Shown: in pieces, positions 17,011-25,399 of the stretch
Layout of the letters: every line of letters begins with the position of its first letter
How positions within the stretch are numbered: the stretch's first letter is position 1
Origin: Clostridia bacterium
GTDB lineage: Bacteria; Bacillota; Clostridia; Oscillospirales; CAG-272
DNA: 41,461 bases
Assembly: GCA_900753295.1 (NCBI GenBank)
Contig: CAADYQ010000178.1
Location: forward strand, 1-41,461
Direction of reading: 5' to 3'
Translations under genes and position numbers: made by a program
The notes under the pieces: generated by a model
Database searches by the model: none
Seen by the model: only the letters and a program-made list of their open reading frames with translations
What the model was told of the DNA's origin: nothing

Positions 17011-18636
17011 TCAGTTTACAGCGTATTTGAGTTCGTAGTCCTGCAGCTGGTACGGCGATACAGGCACACCCGCCGCGGTCACCATAACATGCAGACGATG
17101 TATGTTGATAAAGCCGGTCTTGCCGACCTTGCCGAGCGTCTGACCCTTGTTTACAGTGTCGCCGACGGCAACCGAGACCTCGCTGAGATGAGCGTACCAG
17201 CTCTTAAGACCCCAACCGTGGTCAACAACAACAAAGTTGCCGAGAACATCGCACGCTCCGACATAAACCACCTTGCCACTGTTCATGGCAGGTGCTTCCG
17301 CGCCGAGAGCAAACATGTAGTCAACACCCTCGTGCTGGAAGTCATCGCCGTACTTCATGAGCATTATTTTGCCGAAGCCGACTGCAATTCCGATGTTGCT
17401 GTCCTCGTAATTTACAAACTTTCCGCTGAAGTATTTGGTATCTTCGTTTTTGGAGCATATCTGCTTTACAAGGTCGCGATATTCGGCAATATCCGATGCG
17501 GAATAGCTTGTGTCGACAAGGGACTTGGGAACGTCGTAGTAAGCATAGCTCTTGTCGAATTTCTTGGAGGTGACGGTCAGCTCAAGCGTCTGGGTGGAAA
17601 GACCGTAGGATACAGTAAATTTGTATATTCCGGCATCAAGTCCCGCGCCGATCGGAACGAGCGCGCGTACATAATCGCCATCCTTGAAAAATACGGGAGT
17701 GCAATTTATCGCCGGTTCGCTGGTGAACATGATCTTTGATACATCCTCAACATTCAGACCGCTGAGCACGACAAGTGTACCGGGCTCTATTTTGCTTTCG
17801 CCAAGCGAGAACACGGCGGGAGCCGTGACCTTCACATAAAAGTTATATGTAGCATCGCCGTAATATTCGCAGCCTTCGGTCTGCGCCCATTTTGCGCTTA
17901 TATCGAATGTAAGCGTGTCGTTTCGTTCAACGCGCAGTCCCGAGAGCGTGTCCGCGGTGCCTTCAAAGAGCAGATCGGTGCCGCTGTACACCTTTATCGT
18001 ACACTCGGTGGGAGATATCGAAAATACCGGACTCAGATCATTGGTAAGATCAAATGTCTGTGCCGTTCCGGGCGTTGCGCTGTCTGTTACCTTGCGATAT
18101 ATACCGCCGACAAGATAGTTCCAGTTTATTGCGGTGGGAGATACCGTATTGCCGCCCGCAACAGTAAGGATGGGGGGCTTGGCGGAGCTGAAGAGATAGA
18201 GGGAATATTTCGTGTCAAAAAACTTCAGCGCATCGCTTTTTGCGATCTTGAATATCTTTCCCTCCGGGTCGGCAAAATAGCACTGATCCGCATCAGCCGA
18301 AAAATAATATTTGTAGCTTACGGTGTCGCCGCTTTCGCGTTTGAAGGTGCCGAGCAGGAAGGATTCGCCGCTGTATCCGGCGGGAAGGGAATCGACCGCT
18401 TCTCCGGCACGGTTTATCTCGCCGAATGCCGCAAGCATTCCATCGGTGTCATTTTCTTTGGTAAATGTAGCTGTGGTGCCGTCAGGGATCTTCAGCACAA
18501 GCTCCGAATAATCCTTGGTCCGCGGTACCTTTTGATTGGCATAATAACTGCCTATCGCAAGATAGGTGGGGATGAAAAGCACCACCATTGCGAGTATCAG
18601 TATTACGAATTTTTTGAAGTCAATGTGTAATTTCAT
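17011..18636 (-). CDS. Membrane-anchored M23 (LytM)-like protein with altered metal site
   Basis: A 541-residue protein with an N-terminal signal anchor (about residues 10-30), a long extracytoplasmic region with Ig-like beta segments (for example the PGTLVVLSGLNVEDV and GIYKFTVSYG stretches), and a C-terminal LytM fold. The fold shows FQHEGVDYMF (the HxxxD pair), NSGKVVYVG, LGNFVVVDHGWGLKSWYAHLS and VNKGQTLGKVGKTGF. The final HxH motif, normally in a GPHLHFE-like stretch, reads IHRLHVMV, so its first His aligns with Arg. Peptidoglycan cleavage is therefore uncertain; degenerate LytM domains such as those in EnvC and SpoIIQ act as regulators or scaffolds. Promoter at 18699-18727; the membrane protein and SDR follow. 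The start has only a distant AGAAAGG. Confidence 0.85.
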   Translation of the reverse strand: MKLHIDFKKFVILILAMVVLFIPTYLAIGSYYANQKVPRTKDYSELVLKIPDGTTATFTKENDTDGMLAAFGEINRAGEAVDSLPAGYSGESFLLGTFKRESGDTVSYKYYFSADADQCYFADPEGKIFKIAKSDALKFFDTKYSLYLFSSAKPPILTVAGGNTVSPTAINWNYLVGGIYRKVTDSATPGTAQTFDLTNDLSPVFSISPTECTIKVYSGTDLLFEGTADTLSGLRVERNDTLTFDISAKWAQTEGCEYYGDATYNFYVKVTAPAVFSLGESKIEPGTLVVLSGLNVEDVSKIMFTSEPAINCTPVFFKDGDYVRALVPIGAGLDAGIYKFTVSYGLSTQTLELTVTSKKFDKSYAYYDVPKSLVDTSYSASDIAEYRDLVKQICSKNEDTKYFSGKFVNYEDSNIGIAVGFGKIMLMKYGDDFQHEGVDYMFALGAEAPAMNSGKVVYVGACDVLGNFVVVDHGWGLKSWYAHLSEVSVAVGDTVNKGQTLGKVGKTGFINIHRLHVMVTAAGVPVSPYQLQDYELKYAVN

Positions 18637-18698
18637 GTTTGATTCACGACCATGCCTTTCTCGTTCTGCGCTTAATTACGATCTTTTGTTCTGACTTA

Positions 18699-18727
18699 AT
18701 TATACGACATATCTGCCGTCGGGTCAA
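18699..18727 (-). promoter_or_regulatory. Sigma-A type promoter of the M23-like operon
   Basis: On the minus strand TTGACC (18722-18727) and TATAAT (18699-18704) are 17 nt apart, just past the ruvB stop and about 65 nt before the M23-like ATG. It separates this unit from the ruvAB unit upstream. Confidence 0.78.
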
Positions 18728-18739
18728 GTGGGTCGGCTT

Positions 18740-19819
18740 TCAATTTTCGTTATCGGAAAACATTTTCAGCTGTTGATCGGTCTGCACGAGCGGATCGTTG
18801 CGCGGGACGTACGTTCTGCCAAGGTGGGCATAAGCAAGTCTTGTTGCGCATCTGCCGCGCGGAGTGCGTGCAATAAATCCGATCTGTATGAGATACGGCT
18901 CGTATACATCCTCAAGCGTTACCGCTTCCTCGCCGACCGTTGCCGCAAGCGTTTCAAGTCCTACGGGACCGCCGCCGTAAAAGTCGATTATTGCTTCAAG
19001 CATCCGGCGGTCGATATTGTCGAGTCCCAGCTCGTCTATTTCAAGGCGCGCCAGGGCGTAAGAGGCGATGTCCGAGTTTATCTCACTTACACCCTTTACC
19101 TGTGCAAAGTCGCGCACACGCTTGAGCAGACGGTTGGCTATACGCGGTGTCCCGCGCGAGCGGGTCGCTATTTCATGCGCGCCGTCGGCGTTGATGTTGT
19201 ACCCGAGTATGCCGGCACTGCGGCAGACTATTGCGGTAAGCTCTTCTGCATTGTAAAGCTCAAGCCGCGATATTACGCCGAAACGGTCGCGCAGCGGCGT
19301 TGAAAGCTGTCCCGCACGTGTAGTTGCGCCGATAAGCGTGAACGGCGCGAGGTCTATACGAATACTGCGCGCCGCAGGACCTTTGCCGATGATAATATCA
19401 AGCGCAAAGTCCTCCATGGCGGGGTAGAGAATTTCCTCGACCGTACGCGGCAGGCGGTGTATTTCGTCAATGAAAAGAACATCGCCCTTTTGAAGATTTG
19501 TCAGCAACGCCGCAAGGTCGCCCTGCTTTTCAATGGCGGGTCCAGATGTAACGCGGAAATTTACGCCCAACTCGGATGCAATGATCCCCGCAAGCGTTGT
19601 TTTGCCGAGACCGGGAGGACCGTAAAGGAGCACGTGGTCAAGTGCATCGCCGCGCATTTTTGCGGCTTCGATATAGACACTTAGGTTTTCCTTTGCCTTT
19701 TCCTGACCTATATAGTCGGAAAGGCGCCGAGGACGCAATGACGTGTCGAATTCCTCGTCTCCCGCGGTATATGAAGCGGTCACTATCCGGTTTTCAAGAT
19801 CCAATTCGTCGTCTGTCAT
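18740..19819 (-). CDS. ruvB: Holliday junction branch migration helicase RuvB
   Basis: A 359-residue AAA+ motor that drives branch migration with RuvA. It shows FDTSLRPRRLSDYIGQ, Walker A GPPGLGKT (about residues 67-74), the hairpin region RVTSGPAIEKQGDLAALL, Walker B DVLFIDEIHRL, the FTLIGATTRAG sensor with arginine finger nearby, RSRGTPRIANRLLKRVRDFA and the winged-helix end FIARTPRGR. The ATG at 19819 with GGGAGG just before it is preferred over the one at 19834, which would overlap the ruvA stop without a ribosome site. It is the last gene of the DUF951-yfhO-ruvA-ruvB unit. Confidence 0.98.
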   Translation of the reverse strand: MTDDELDLENRIVTASYTAGDEEFDTSLRPRRLSDYIGQEKAKENLSVYIEAAKMRGDALDHVLLYGPPGLGKTTLAGIIASELGVNFRVTSGPAIEKQGDLAALLTNLQKGDVLFIDEIHRLPRTVEEILYPAMEDFALDIIIGKGPAARSIRIDLAPFTLIGATTRAGQLSTPLRDRFGVISRLELYNAEELTAIVCRSAGILGYNINADGAHEIATRSRGTPRIANRLLKRVRDFAQVKGVSEINSDIASYALARLEIDELGLDNIDRRMLEAIIDFYGGGPVGLETLAATVGEEAVTLEDVYEPYLIQIGFIARTPRGRCATRLAYAHLGRTYVPRNDPLVQTDQQLKMFSDNEN

Positions 19820-19830
19820 GTGACCTCCCA

Positions 19831-20451
19831 TCATTTCATGAGTTTTTTCAATGCTTCACGGATAACATCTTCAAGCTCCGTGTTTTCAATATCTATGCCT
19901 CGCAGTGCATCGAGCGCTACCGCACGGTTGAATCCGAGTACGGTAAGGGCATCAAGCGCTTCTGCCGATCTGCCGCCGGCGTCCGATGCTGTTGCCGTGC
20001 TTTCGGCGGCATTATCGCTGTCCGCAGCCGAAGCCTCGGCTTTGAGCTTGTCTTTAAGCTCAAGTATTATGCGTGCGGCAGTTTTGGGACCAATGCCGGG
20101 AGCTTTTGAGATCTGCTTTTTGTCTTCTGTGCAGACGGCGAGCGCCAGTTTTTCCGGAGACATCTGAGACAGAATAGCCATTGCGGCTTTGGGACCGACG
20201 CCGGATACCGATATCAGGAGCCTGAAAATATTCAGCTCCTCAAGCGTTGCAAAGCCGTAAAGCTCGATGCCGTCCTCGCGCACGGAAAGATGCGAATACA
20301 GCTTCACCTTCGGTGCTTCATTGCCGGTTACATGGGGAAGTGCGGAATATGTTGTTCCGCTTATCGTCAGCTTGTAACCCACACCGCAGGCGTCCACAAC
20401 GGCAAAGCCCGGATCGAGAAGAGCCAATTCACCTTTGATAAAATAAAACAT
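19831..20451 (-). CDS. ruvA: Holliday junction branch migration protein RuvA
   Basis: A 206-residue protein that binds four-way junctions as a tetramer and loads RuvB. It opens with FYFIKGELALLDPGFAVVDACGVGYKL (OB domain), has two helix-hairpin-helix motifs (LLISVSGVGPKAAMAIL and APGIGPKTAARIILELK), an Ala/Ser-rich flexible linker, and a short C-terminal RuvB-binding domain from ALDALTVLGFNRAVALDALRG. Its ATG overlaps a TGA in the +1 frame of the upstream yfhO tail (TGATG), which suggests coupling if the yfhO frame is restored. ruvB starts 11 nt after its stop. Confidence 0.97.
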   Translation of the reverse strand: MFYFIKGELALLDPGFAVVDACGVGYKLTISGTTYSALPHVTGNEAPKVKLYSHLSVREDGIELYGFATLEELNIFRLLISVSGVGPKAAMAILSQMSPEKLALAVCTEDKKQISKAPGIGPKTAARIILELKDKLKAEASAADSDNAAESTATASDAGGRSAEALDALTVLGFNRAVALDALRGIDIENTELEDVIREALKKLMK

Positions 20452-23400
20452 CAGTTATCACTCTCCGTACTGTCGGACTTGCTATCCGTCGCGTCCGTAG
20501 TCTCATTTTCGGGATCGGGGTATCTTCTTCGGTTTCGCTTCCGTCTGTAAGATACACAGGCTCCTCGGCGGGAGCATCTCCATCCGGAACATCATCGGTG
20601 CTATCCTCGCAAATTTCATCCTCGTCGCATTCTTCCCAGTCTCCTTCAATGAGATCGCACTCGGCGGTATCATTGTTGCTGTCGGCGCAAATGCGCGCAA
20701 GGATCGCCTTGAGCTGTTTTTCAAATATCATTATGAACACAAACAGGAGGATCGAAAGTATGGTCACCGCAAGTCCGAGCGTAAATGCCTTGGGACGGTA
20801 TTTCATTACGACAGTGTGTTCTCCCGCGTTGTCGATCGTGAATGCCACAACACCTTCAAGCACCTCGGTGGTATCGACGCGTTTGCCGTCGACCGTGACC
20901 TGCCAACCGGCGTCATATGCGATCGTGGTCATAATGAGCTGAGAATCTTTCGCGGTTGTTATCGTTCCGGGGAGATAGGAATCGGTCCATTTTTCGCCGA
21001 CTGTAAGCTGTGTCTCGGCAATGCGTGAGATGGAATCTTCGAAAACGTCCATATCGAGATAATAGAACGGTTCGATCTTTTGCTTCACATACAGCACATC
21101 AGCCTTGAGCGTCATTGAGAGGCTTACCGTTTCGCCGGCAGAGAAGACGCCGAGCGATACTATACGGTCGCTTTCGCCGCCGTAGAAGGTGTCGGAATCA
21201 TCGACCTTTTGACCGTTGACACGGATCTTGACCTCGCGCGGATAGTCGGAAGGGAGGTAGAAGAATATCTCACCATCCTTTTCGGCGGTCACGGTATAGG
21301 ATACGATGCAGTCGGACGAGCTGTTTGTGGGCGAATATTTGTAGTGTCCCGCGATAGTTGAAACATCGCAGTTCGTTGTGGTGATATTTTCGTTGGTGAG
21401 CTTGAGGGATTTGAATATTTCCGGAACCTTGTCATCACCGAGAATCGCGCCGTAAAGACTGTTGAGTCGTATGAACGGGTTGTCGCCGCGCGAAAGATCG
21501 AAATCATAGATATCATCGGATACTCCGTAGGCGATCGAAAGGGCATAGGGATTGCGGTAGTAGGCGTATTCACGCGAATTATATGTCGTGACCGATCCGC
21601 CGGCATTTTCGTAGTACAGCGTCTGCGAATTTTTTTCGTTGGCAAGCACGTATTTGATACCGAGCAGTGAATCGTTGACCGGGTTGCCGCCGAGATACTT
21701 GGACCAGTGTGACTTGGAAGCGTATCCGAGGCGGTTCAGAAACGTTATGGTGGATTTATTGAGCGTTGACGTGGAGTTTGTCAGGCCGCGGATACGAAGC
21801 GCCATATTGTCGCAGTATTTGCGGTGTGCATTCTTCTCAAAGCGATAGAATGTCGGGTCCTCCTCCAGAAGCTCATCGGTCACCGGGCGTATCGCGCTGA
21901 TAAAATCGGTATATGAGGAATAAGAGGAATAAATAACATCGTCTCCGAACTCAACACAGCAGCATATGCCGTTGCAGAAAACCTCAAGGCAGACGAAAAT
22001 GCAAAGCACGAGCGATATATTCTGCCTTGCTTTGGACTTTATCGCCATGCAGAGTATTATCATGAAGGCGATAAAGCATATGGCGGAAAACCATACGGTC
22101 TCGATCTCCTTCAGCTTCTGATCGAATTCGATCGTACCTTCGATGCGTTCCACATAAGAGTGAAATTCAAATTTCTGTGCCACGCAGATAAAGAGCAACC
22201 AAAGAGAGCCTGTGGTTATTATCGTACCCGCAGACGCTTTGCGTATCTCACCGTATCCGCGATATGCAAGGACGATGAGGAAGAAGCAGAGCATGAAGCT
22301 GTAACGGTAATTGAGCCAGTTGGGTTTTTGGAATCCGTGCCAGATAAGGTCAAAGGTGCTTATGAAGAAGCTGAGCACGAAGAACATGATAAATGCTCCG
22401 GACAGCGCCTTTTCACGGGAGGAAAACTTTTTGGAGAGAAAATATACCGGAAGAAGCAGGAGGGTTATCACGCCGCAGTAAACAAACGGCAGTCCTTCTG
22501 GTCGCACGGTGTCATAGGAACCAGGGAGGAACTTCGTGAGAAAGTCCATAAACTCAAATCTCAGCGACGGCATGAAGTTCGGTGTGGAGAAGGTATTCTT
22601 GCCGAACTGGAGAGAGAAGTACGCGGTCGCGACTACGACCATCGATATTCCAATGCCGAGCGCCGAGGCGCCCGCAATGCGCAAAAATGAACGGCGGAAG
22701 TGGTGCGGTTCATGATTGGGGTTGTTGCGCCAGCCCTCGTTGCGGGAAAAGTAGTAGTAGAAGAAGTATGCGGCAACATAAATGCAGACCATGTATCCGA
22801 TGTAAAAGTTGCTCATCATGGTCAGGGCAAGGAGAATGACGAACCGGCGGTACTTGTAATTCTTTATGAGATCCTCAATCGACAGCGTTATAAGCGGAAG
22901 CCACATCATAGCGTCGATCCACATTGAGTTGTGCTGATGGATCACGGCATATGTCGTGAGAGAATAAAGGATCGAAAAGGTGACTATCGTCAGCTTGTCT
23001 GTTTTTTTGCTCGTCTTGTGAAGATAATATCCGAAGTTGAAGCCTGTGATACCGGTTTTGAGCAGAAAGATGAAAAGGAGAGCGTCAAGTATCCGAGACT
23101 GCGGGAAAAGTGCGATGATATAGGAGAAGGGGCTTGCGACATAATAGGCGTATATGCCCATAAATTCGCCGCCCAGGGCACGACAGAAGGAATATATCAT
23201 CGACATTTGCCCGTATACGGCATTGCGCAGCGCCTCGTAAAAGTAAACATACTGACCGTTGAGGTCGAGGACGAGCACCGAGCCGTTGCCGAAAGGGTGT
23301 ATCTCCATGGCGAGATATATGATATAGTTCAGCACAACGGGGATAAGAAACGCGTATATGAGATATGACGTCGGGCGCTGCTTTATTTTCCGTATCAGCT

Positions 23401-23485
23401 CCCCGAGCTTTCCTCCGCGTGATCTCACCGCGGTGTCCTTGCCCGCATTGTTTTCCGGATTGATCTCCGGGTTGAATTCATTCAT
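20429..23485 (-). CDS. YfhO family membrane glycosyltransferase (3' end probably frameshifted)
   Basis: A 1018-residue GT-C type membrane protein. About a dozen helices are followed by a large extracytoplasmic beta domain (DAGWQVTVDGKRVD, NAGEHTVVMKYRPKAF is the typical family ending) and a last helix (LGLAVTILSILLFVFIMIF). YfhO proteins add sugars to cell-surface polymers such as lipoteichoic acid, using undecaprenyl-phosphate sugars. LDLNGQYVYFYEALR near the N-terminus is characteristic. The ATG at 23485 overlaps the DUF951 stop (ATGAATGA); starts further up lie inside DUF951. The cytoplasmic tail is acidic until about 20520, then turns abruptly basic and runs 23 nt into ruvA. In the neighbouring frame the acidic tail continues and stops at TGA 20451-20453, exactly at the ruvA ATG, so one base is probably missing in the G4 at 20517-20520. 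Confidence 0.88.
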   Translation of the reverse strand: MNEFNPEINPENNAGKDTAVRSRGGKLGELIRKIKQRPTSYLIYAFLIPVVLNYIIYLAMEIHPFGNGSVLVLDLNGQYVYFYEALRNAVYGQMSMIYSFCRALGGEFMGIYAYYVASPFSYIIALFPQSRILDALLFIFLLKTGITGFNFGYYLHKTSKKTDKLTIVTFSILYSLTTYAVIHQHNSMWIDAMMWLPLITLSIEDLIKNYKYRRFVILLALTMMSNFYIGYMVCIYVAAYFFYYYFSRNEGWRNNPNHEPHHFRRSFLRIAGASALGIGISMVVVATAYFSLQFGKNTFSTPNFMPSLRFEFMDFLTKFLPGSYDTVRPEGLPFVYCGVITLLLLPVYFLSKKFSSREKALSGAFIMFFVLSFFISTFDLIWHGFQKPNWLNYRYSFMLCFFLIVLAYRGYGEIRKASAGTIITTGSLWLLFICVAQKFEFHSYVERIEGTIEFDQKLKEIETVWFSAICFIAFMIILCMAIKSKARQNISLVLCIFVCLEVFCNGICCCVEFGDDVIYSSYSSYTDFISAIRPVTDELLEEDPTFYRFEKNAHRKYCDNMALRIRGLTNSTSTLNKSTITFLNRLGYASKSHWSKYLGGNPVNDSLLGIKYVLANEKNSQTLYYENAGGSVTTYNSREYAYYRNPYALSIAYGVSDDIYDFDLSRGDNPFIRLNSLYGAILGDDKVPEIFKSLKLTNENITTTNCDVSTIAGHYKYSPTNSSSDCIVSYTVTAEKDGEIFFYLPSDYPREVKIRVNGQKVDDSDTFYGGESDRIVSLGVFSAGETVSLSMTLKADVLYVKQKIEPFYYLDMDVFEDSISRIAETQLTVGEKWTDSYLPGTITTAKDSQLIMTTIAYDAGWQVTVDGKRVDTTEVLEGVVAFTIDNAGEHTVVMKYRPKAFTLGLAVTILSILLFVFIMIFEKQLKAILARICADSNNDTAECDLIEGDWEECDEDEICEDSTDDVPDGDAPAEEPVYLTDGSETEEDTPIPKMRLRTRRIASPTVRRVITDVLFYQR

Positions 23486-23747
23486 CGGCTTTTTTTCCAT
23501 CCTTTCGGCTGTTATCGGAACCGTTTTCGTTTTTGTTTCCGTCTGTTCCGTCATCCGCTGCACAGATGACCCGTCTGACCGCGCGGTCGAGCTTTTCGCG
23601 CCCGATAGTCATGTCTCTGCCGCAGCCGAGGCACACGATCCTTACCTCACTGCCGGTGCGCAGCACGGTGAAACGCGCACACCCGCAAGGGTGCGCTTTT
23701 TTCAGTTCAAGTGTGTCGCCTTGCGAAAAGCGGACTATGCGTTGCAT
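23478..23747 (-). CDS. DUF951 family zinc-ribbon-like protein
   Basis: An 89-residue protein of the DUF951 family. The core reads FSQGDTLELKKAHPCGCARFTVLRTGSEVRIVCLGCGRDMTIGREKLDRAVRRV: an SH3-like beta barrel with CGC and CLGCG cysteines that may bind metal. Family function is unknown. The C-terminal 25 residues are charged and Gly/Asn/Lys rich. The ATG at 23747 has GGAGGGAG directly upstream, and the family starts just ahead of this core; an in-frame ATG at 23786 has no ribosome site. It is the first gene of the minus-strand unit leading to yfhO, ruvA and ruvB, and its stop overlaps the yfhO start. Confidence 0.85.
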   Translation of the reverse strand: MQRIVRFSQGDTLELKKAHPCGCARFTVLRTGSEVRIVCLGCGRDMTIGREKLDRAVRRVICAADDGTDGNKNENGSDNSRKDGKKADE

Positions 23748-23814
23748 GCTCCCTCCGGGCGCCCGCCGCATTGCCGTTTTCGGCAAATCGGCGGTCTGTA
23801 TATTAAATCACTCT

Positions 23815-23843
23815 ATTATATCATATTTTTTACGCTATGTAAA
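23815..23843 (-). promoter_or_regulatory. Sigma-A type promoter of DUF951-yfhO-ruvAB
   Basis: On the minus strand TTTACA (23838-23843) and TATAAT (23815-23820) with a 17-nt spacer, about 65 nt before the DUF951 ATG. Divergent from the ruvC promoter, with about 70 nt between the two -35 elements. Confidence 0.75.
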
Positions 23844-23914
23844 GAAATATCTTCCTCAATACTTCGATTTTACTTTTAGGAAGCACAAAATTTATATTTT
23901 GCCCGCCGTTTTAT

Positions 23915-23943
23915 TTGACTTTAACGGAATATAGTGCTATAAT
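23915..23943 (+). promoter_or_regulatory. Sigma-A type promoter of ruvC and the downstream run
   Basis: TTGACT (23915-23920) and TATAAT (23938-23943) with a 17-nt spacer, 50 nt before ruvC. No LexA-type (Cheo box) dyad was recognised in the divergent region. Confidence 0.78.
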
Positions 23944-23993
23944 CTATAATGGTATTTTGTTGAATGATATTATTGACGGAGACGTGAGTACAT

Positions 23994-24494
23994 ATGAAGA
24001 TTCTTGGTATAGATCCCGGACTTGCGACGATAGGATGGGGCGTTGTTGAATCCGATGCTTACCGTCCGCGCGCTCTGGCGTACGGTTCGATAATCACTCC
24101 GTCGGGGATCCCGACCGAAAGGCGGCTTTCCATGATATATTCAGATCTTGCGGCGATCATCAAAGAGCACTCTCCCGACGAGATGGCGGTGGAGGAGCTT
24201 TTCTGGAATACCAACCAGACAACGGGTATACGTGTTGCGGAGGCGCGCGGCGTCATACTGCTTTGCGGCGAACGCAACGGTCTTAAAATATCCGAATACA
24301 CGCCTCTGCAGGTAAAGCAGGCGGTGGTGGGATACGGCAGAGCCGAAAAAAAACAGGTCATAACTATGGTGACGATGCTATTGAATCTGCCATCGCCGCC
24401 CAAGCCCGACGATACAGCCGATGCGCTGGCGATAGCGGTGTGTCATTCGTTCACCGGTGCATCGCGCATAGCGCAGTACTACAACAACAGGTAA
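23994..24494 (+). CDS. ruvC: Crossover junction endodeoxyribonuclease RuvC
   Basis: A 166-residue Holliday junction resolvase that nicks symmetrically after branch migration by RuvAB. The acidic metal site is complete: Asp7 in ILGIDPGLATIGWG, Glu67 in AVEELFW, and Asp140/Asp143 in KPDDTADALAIAVCH. SEYTPLQVKQAVVGYGRAEKKQV is the conserved DNA-contact block. It is transcribed away from ruvAB, with DUF951 and yfhO in between, whereas ruvC-ruvA-ruvB order is more common. GGAG lies 12 nt before the ATG, a loose spacing. A methyltransferase gene follows after 11 nt. Confidence 0.98.
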   Translation: MKILGIDPGLATIGWGVVESDAYRPRALAYGSIITPSGIPTERRLSMIYSDLAAIIKEHSPDEMAVEELFWNTNQTTGIRVAEARGVILLCGERNGLKISEYTPLQVKQAVVGYGRAEKKQVITMVTMLLNLPSPPKPDDTADALAIAVCHSFTGASRIAQYYNNR

Positions 24495-24505
24495 AGGACA
24501 GGATC

Positions 24506-25378
24506 ATGTGGACAGCTGAAAAATGGAAAGAATACGAGCTTCTCGACGCCTCCGACGGCGAACGACTCGAACGCTGGGGAAAGTACATTCTCGTGCGCCC
24601 GGACCCGCAGGTGATATGGCACGGCGAGCGCAAGGCGTCCGGCTGGCGCAATGCCGACGGCGTATACAGACGCTCGAAAAGCGGCGGAGGAGGGTGGACT
24701 GTAAACCGGCTCCCCGATGAGTGGAATATAAATTATGGTGAATTGCGCTTTGTGCTGAAGCCGATGGGCTTCAAGCATACGGGACTTTTCCCCGAGCAGG
24801 CGGCAAACTGGGATTGGTTTTCCGATCTGATAAGCCGCAGGACCGCCGCGGGCGGCAAGGCAAAGGTGCTGAATCTTTTTGCCTATACAGGCGGCGCGAC
24901 CGTTGCGGCGGCACACGCCGGGGCATCGGTGTGTCATGTTGATGCATCAAAGGGAATGGTAGCTCAGGCAAAACAGAATGCCGCGCTTTCCGGGCTCGGC
25001 GATGCGCCGATAAGATATATAGTCGATGACTGCCAGAAATTCGTTGAGCGCGAGATACGCCGGGGCAACAGATATGACGGCATCATAATGGACCCGCCCT
25101 CATACGGCAGAGGACCCACGGGCGAGGTGTGGAAGATAGAAGATTCCGTGGATGGACTCGTGCGTCTTGCGGCGTCGCTTTTGTCTGAAAAACCGCTCTT
25201 CTTCCTCATAAACTCATATACGACAGGACTTTCTCCGCTTACGATGAAGTATATTCTCGACCGTTACGTTACCGATAAATGCGGAGGTGTATCCGAGGCG
25301 TCAGAGCTGGCGCTGCCGGTAAGAAGCACAGGCGGACTTCTTCCCGCCGGTGCGAGCGCCCGCTGGTGCGCCGAATAA
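24506..25378 (+). CDS. Class I SAM-dependent rRNA methyltransferase (RlmI-like)
   Basis: A 290-residue methyltransferase lacking the N-terminal PUA domain of RlmI. The start YELLDASDGERLERWGKYILVRPDPQ is typical of a family annotated as class I SAM-dependent (rRNA) methyltransferase. The Rossmann core has VLNLFAYTGGATVAAAHAGA, acidic VDASKGMV, YIVDDCQKFVERE, and the catalytic MDPPSYGRGP (DPPSY as in 5-methylcytosine/RlmI-type enzymes). ATG 24506 is preceded by AAAGGACAGG. The exact target nucleotide cannot be given from sequence. Confidence 0.85.
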   Translation: MWTAEKWKEYELLDASDGERLERWGKYILVRPDPQVIWHGERKASGWRNADGVYRRSKSGGGGWTVNRLPDEWNINYGELRFVLKPMGFKHTGLFPEQAANWDWFSDLISRRTAAGGKAKVLNLFAYTGGATVAAAHAGASVCHVDASKGMVAQAKQNAALSGLGDAPIRYIVDDCQKFVEREIRRGNRYDGIIMDPPSYGRGPTGEVWKIEDSVDGLVRLAASLLSEKPLFFLINSYTTGLSPLTMKYILDRYVTDKCGGVSEASELALPVRSTGGLLPAGASARWCAE

Positions 25379-25399
25379 ATGAAAGCGAACTGATTCGAA

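Noticed and set aside
20517..20520. Phase variation at the G4 run in yfhO
   Set aside because: Four bases is too short for frequent slippage; an assembly error or fixed indel explains the frame change more simply.
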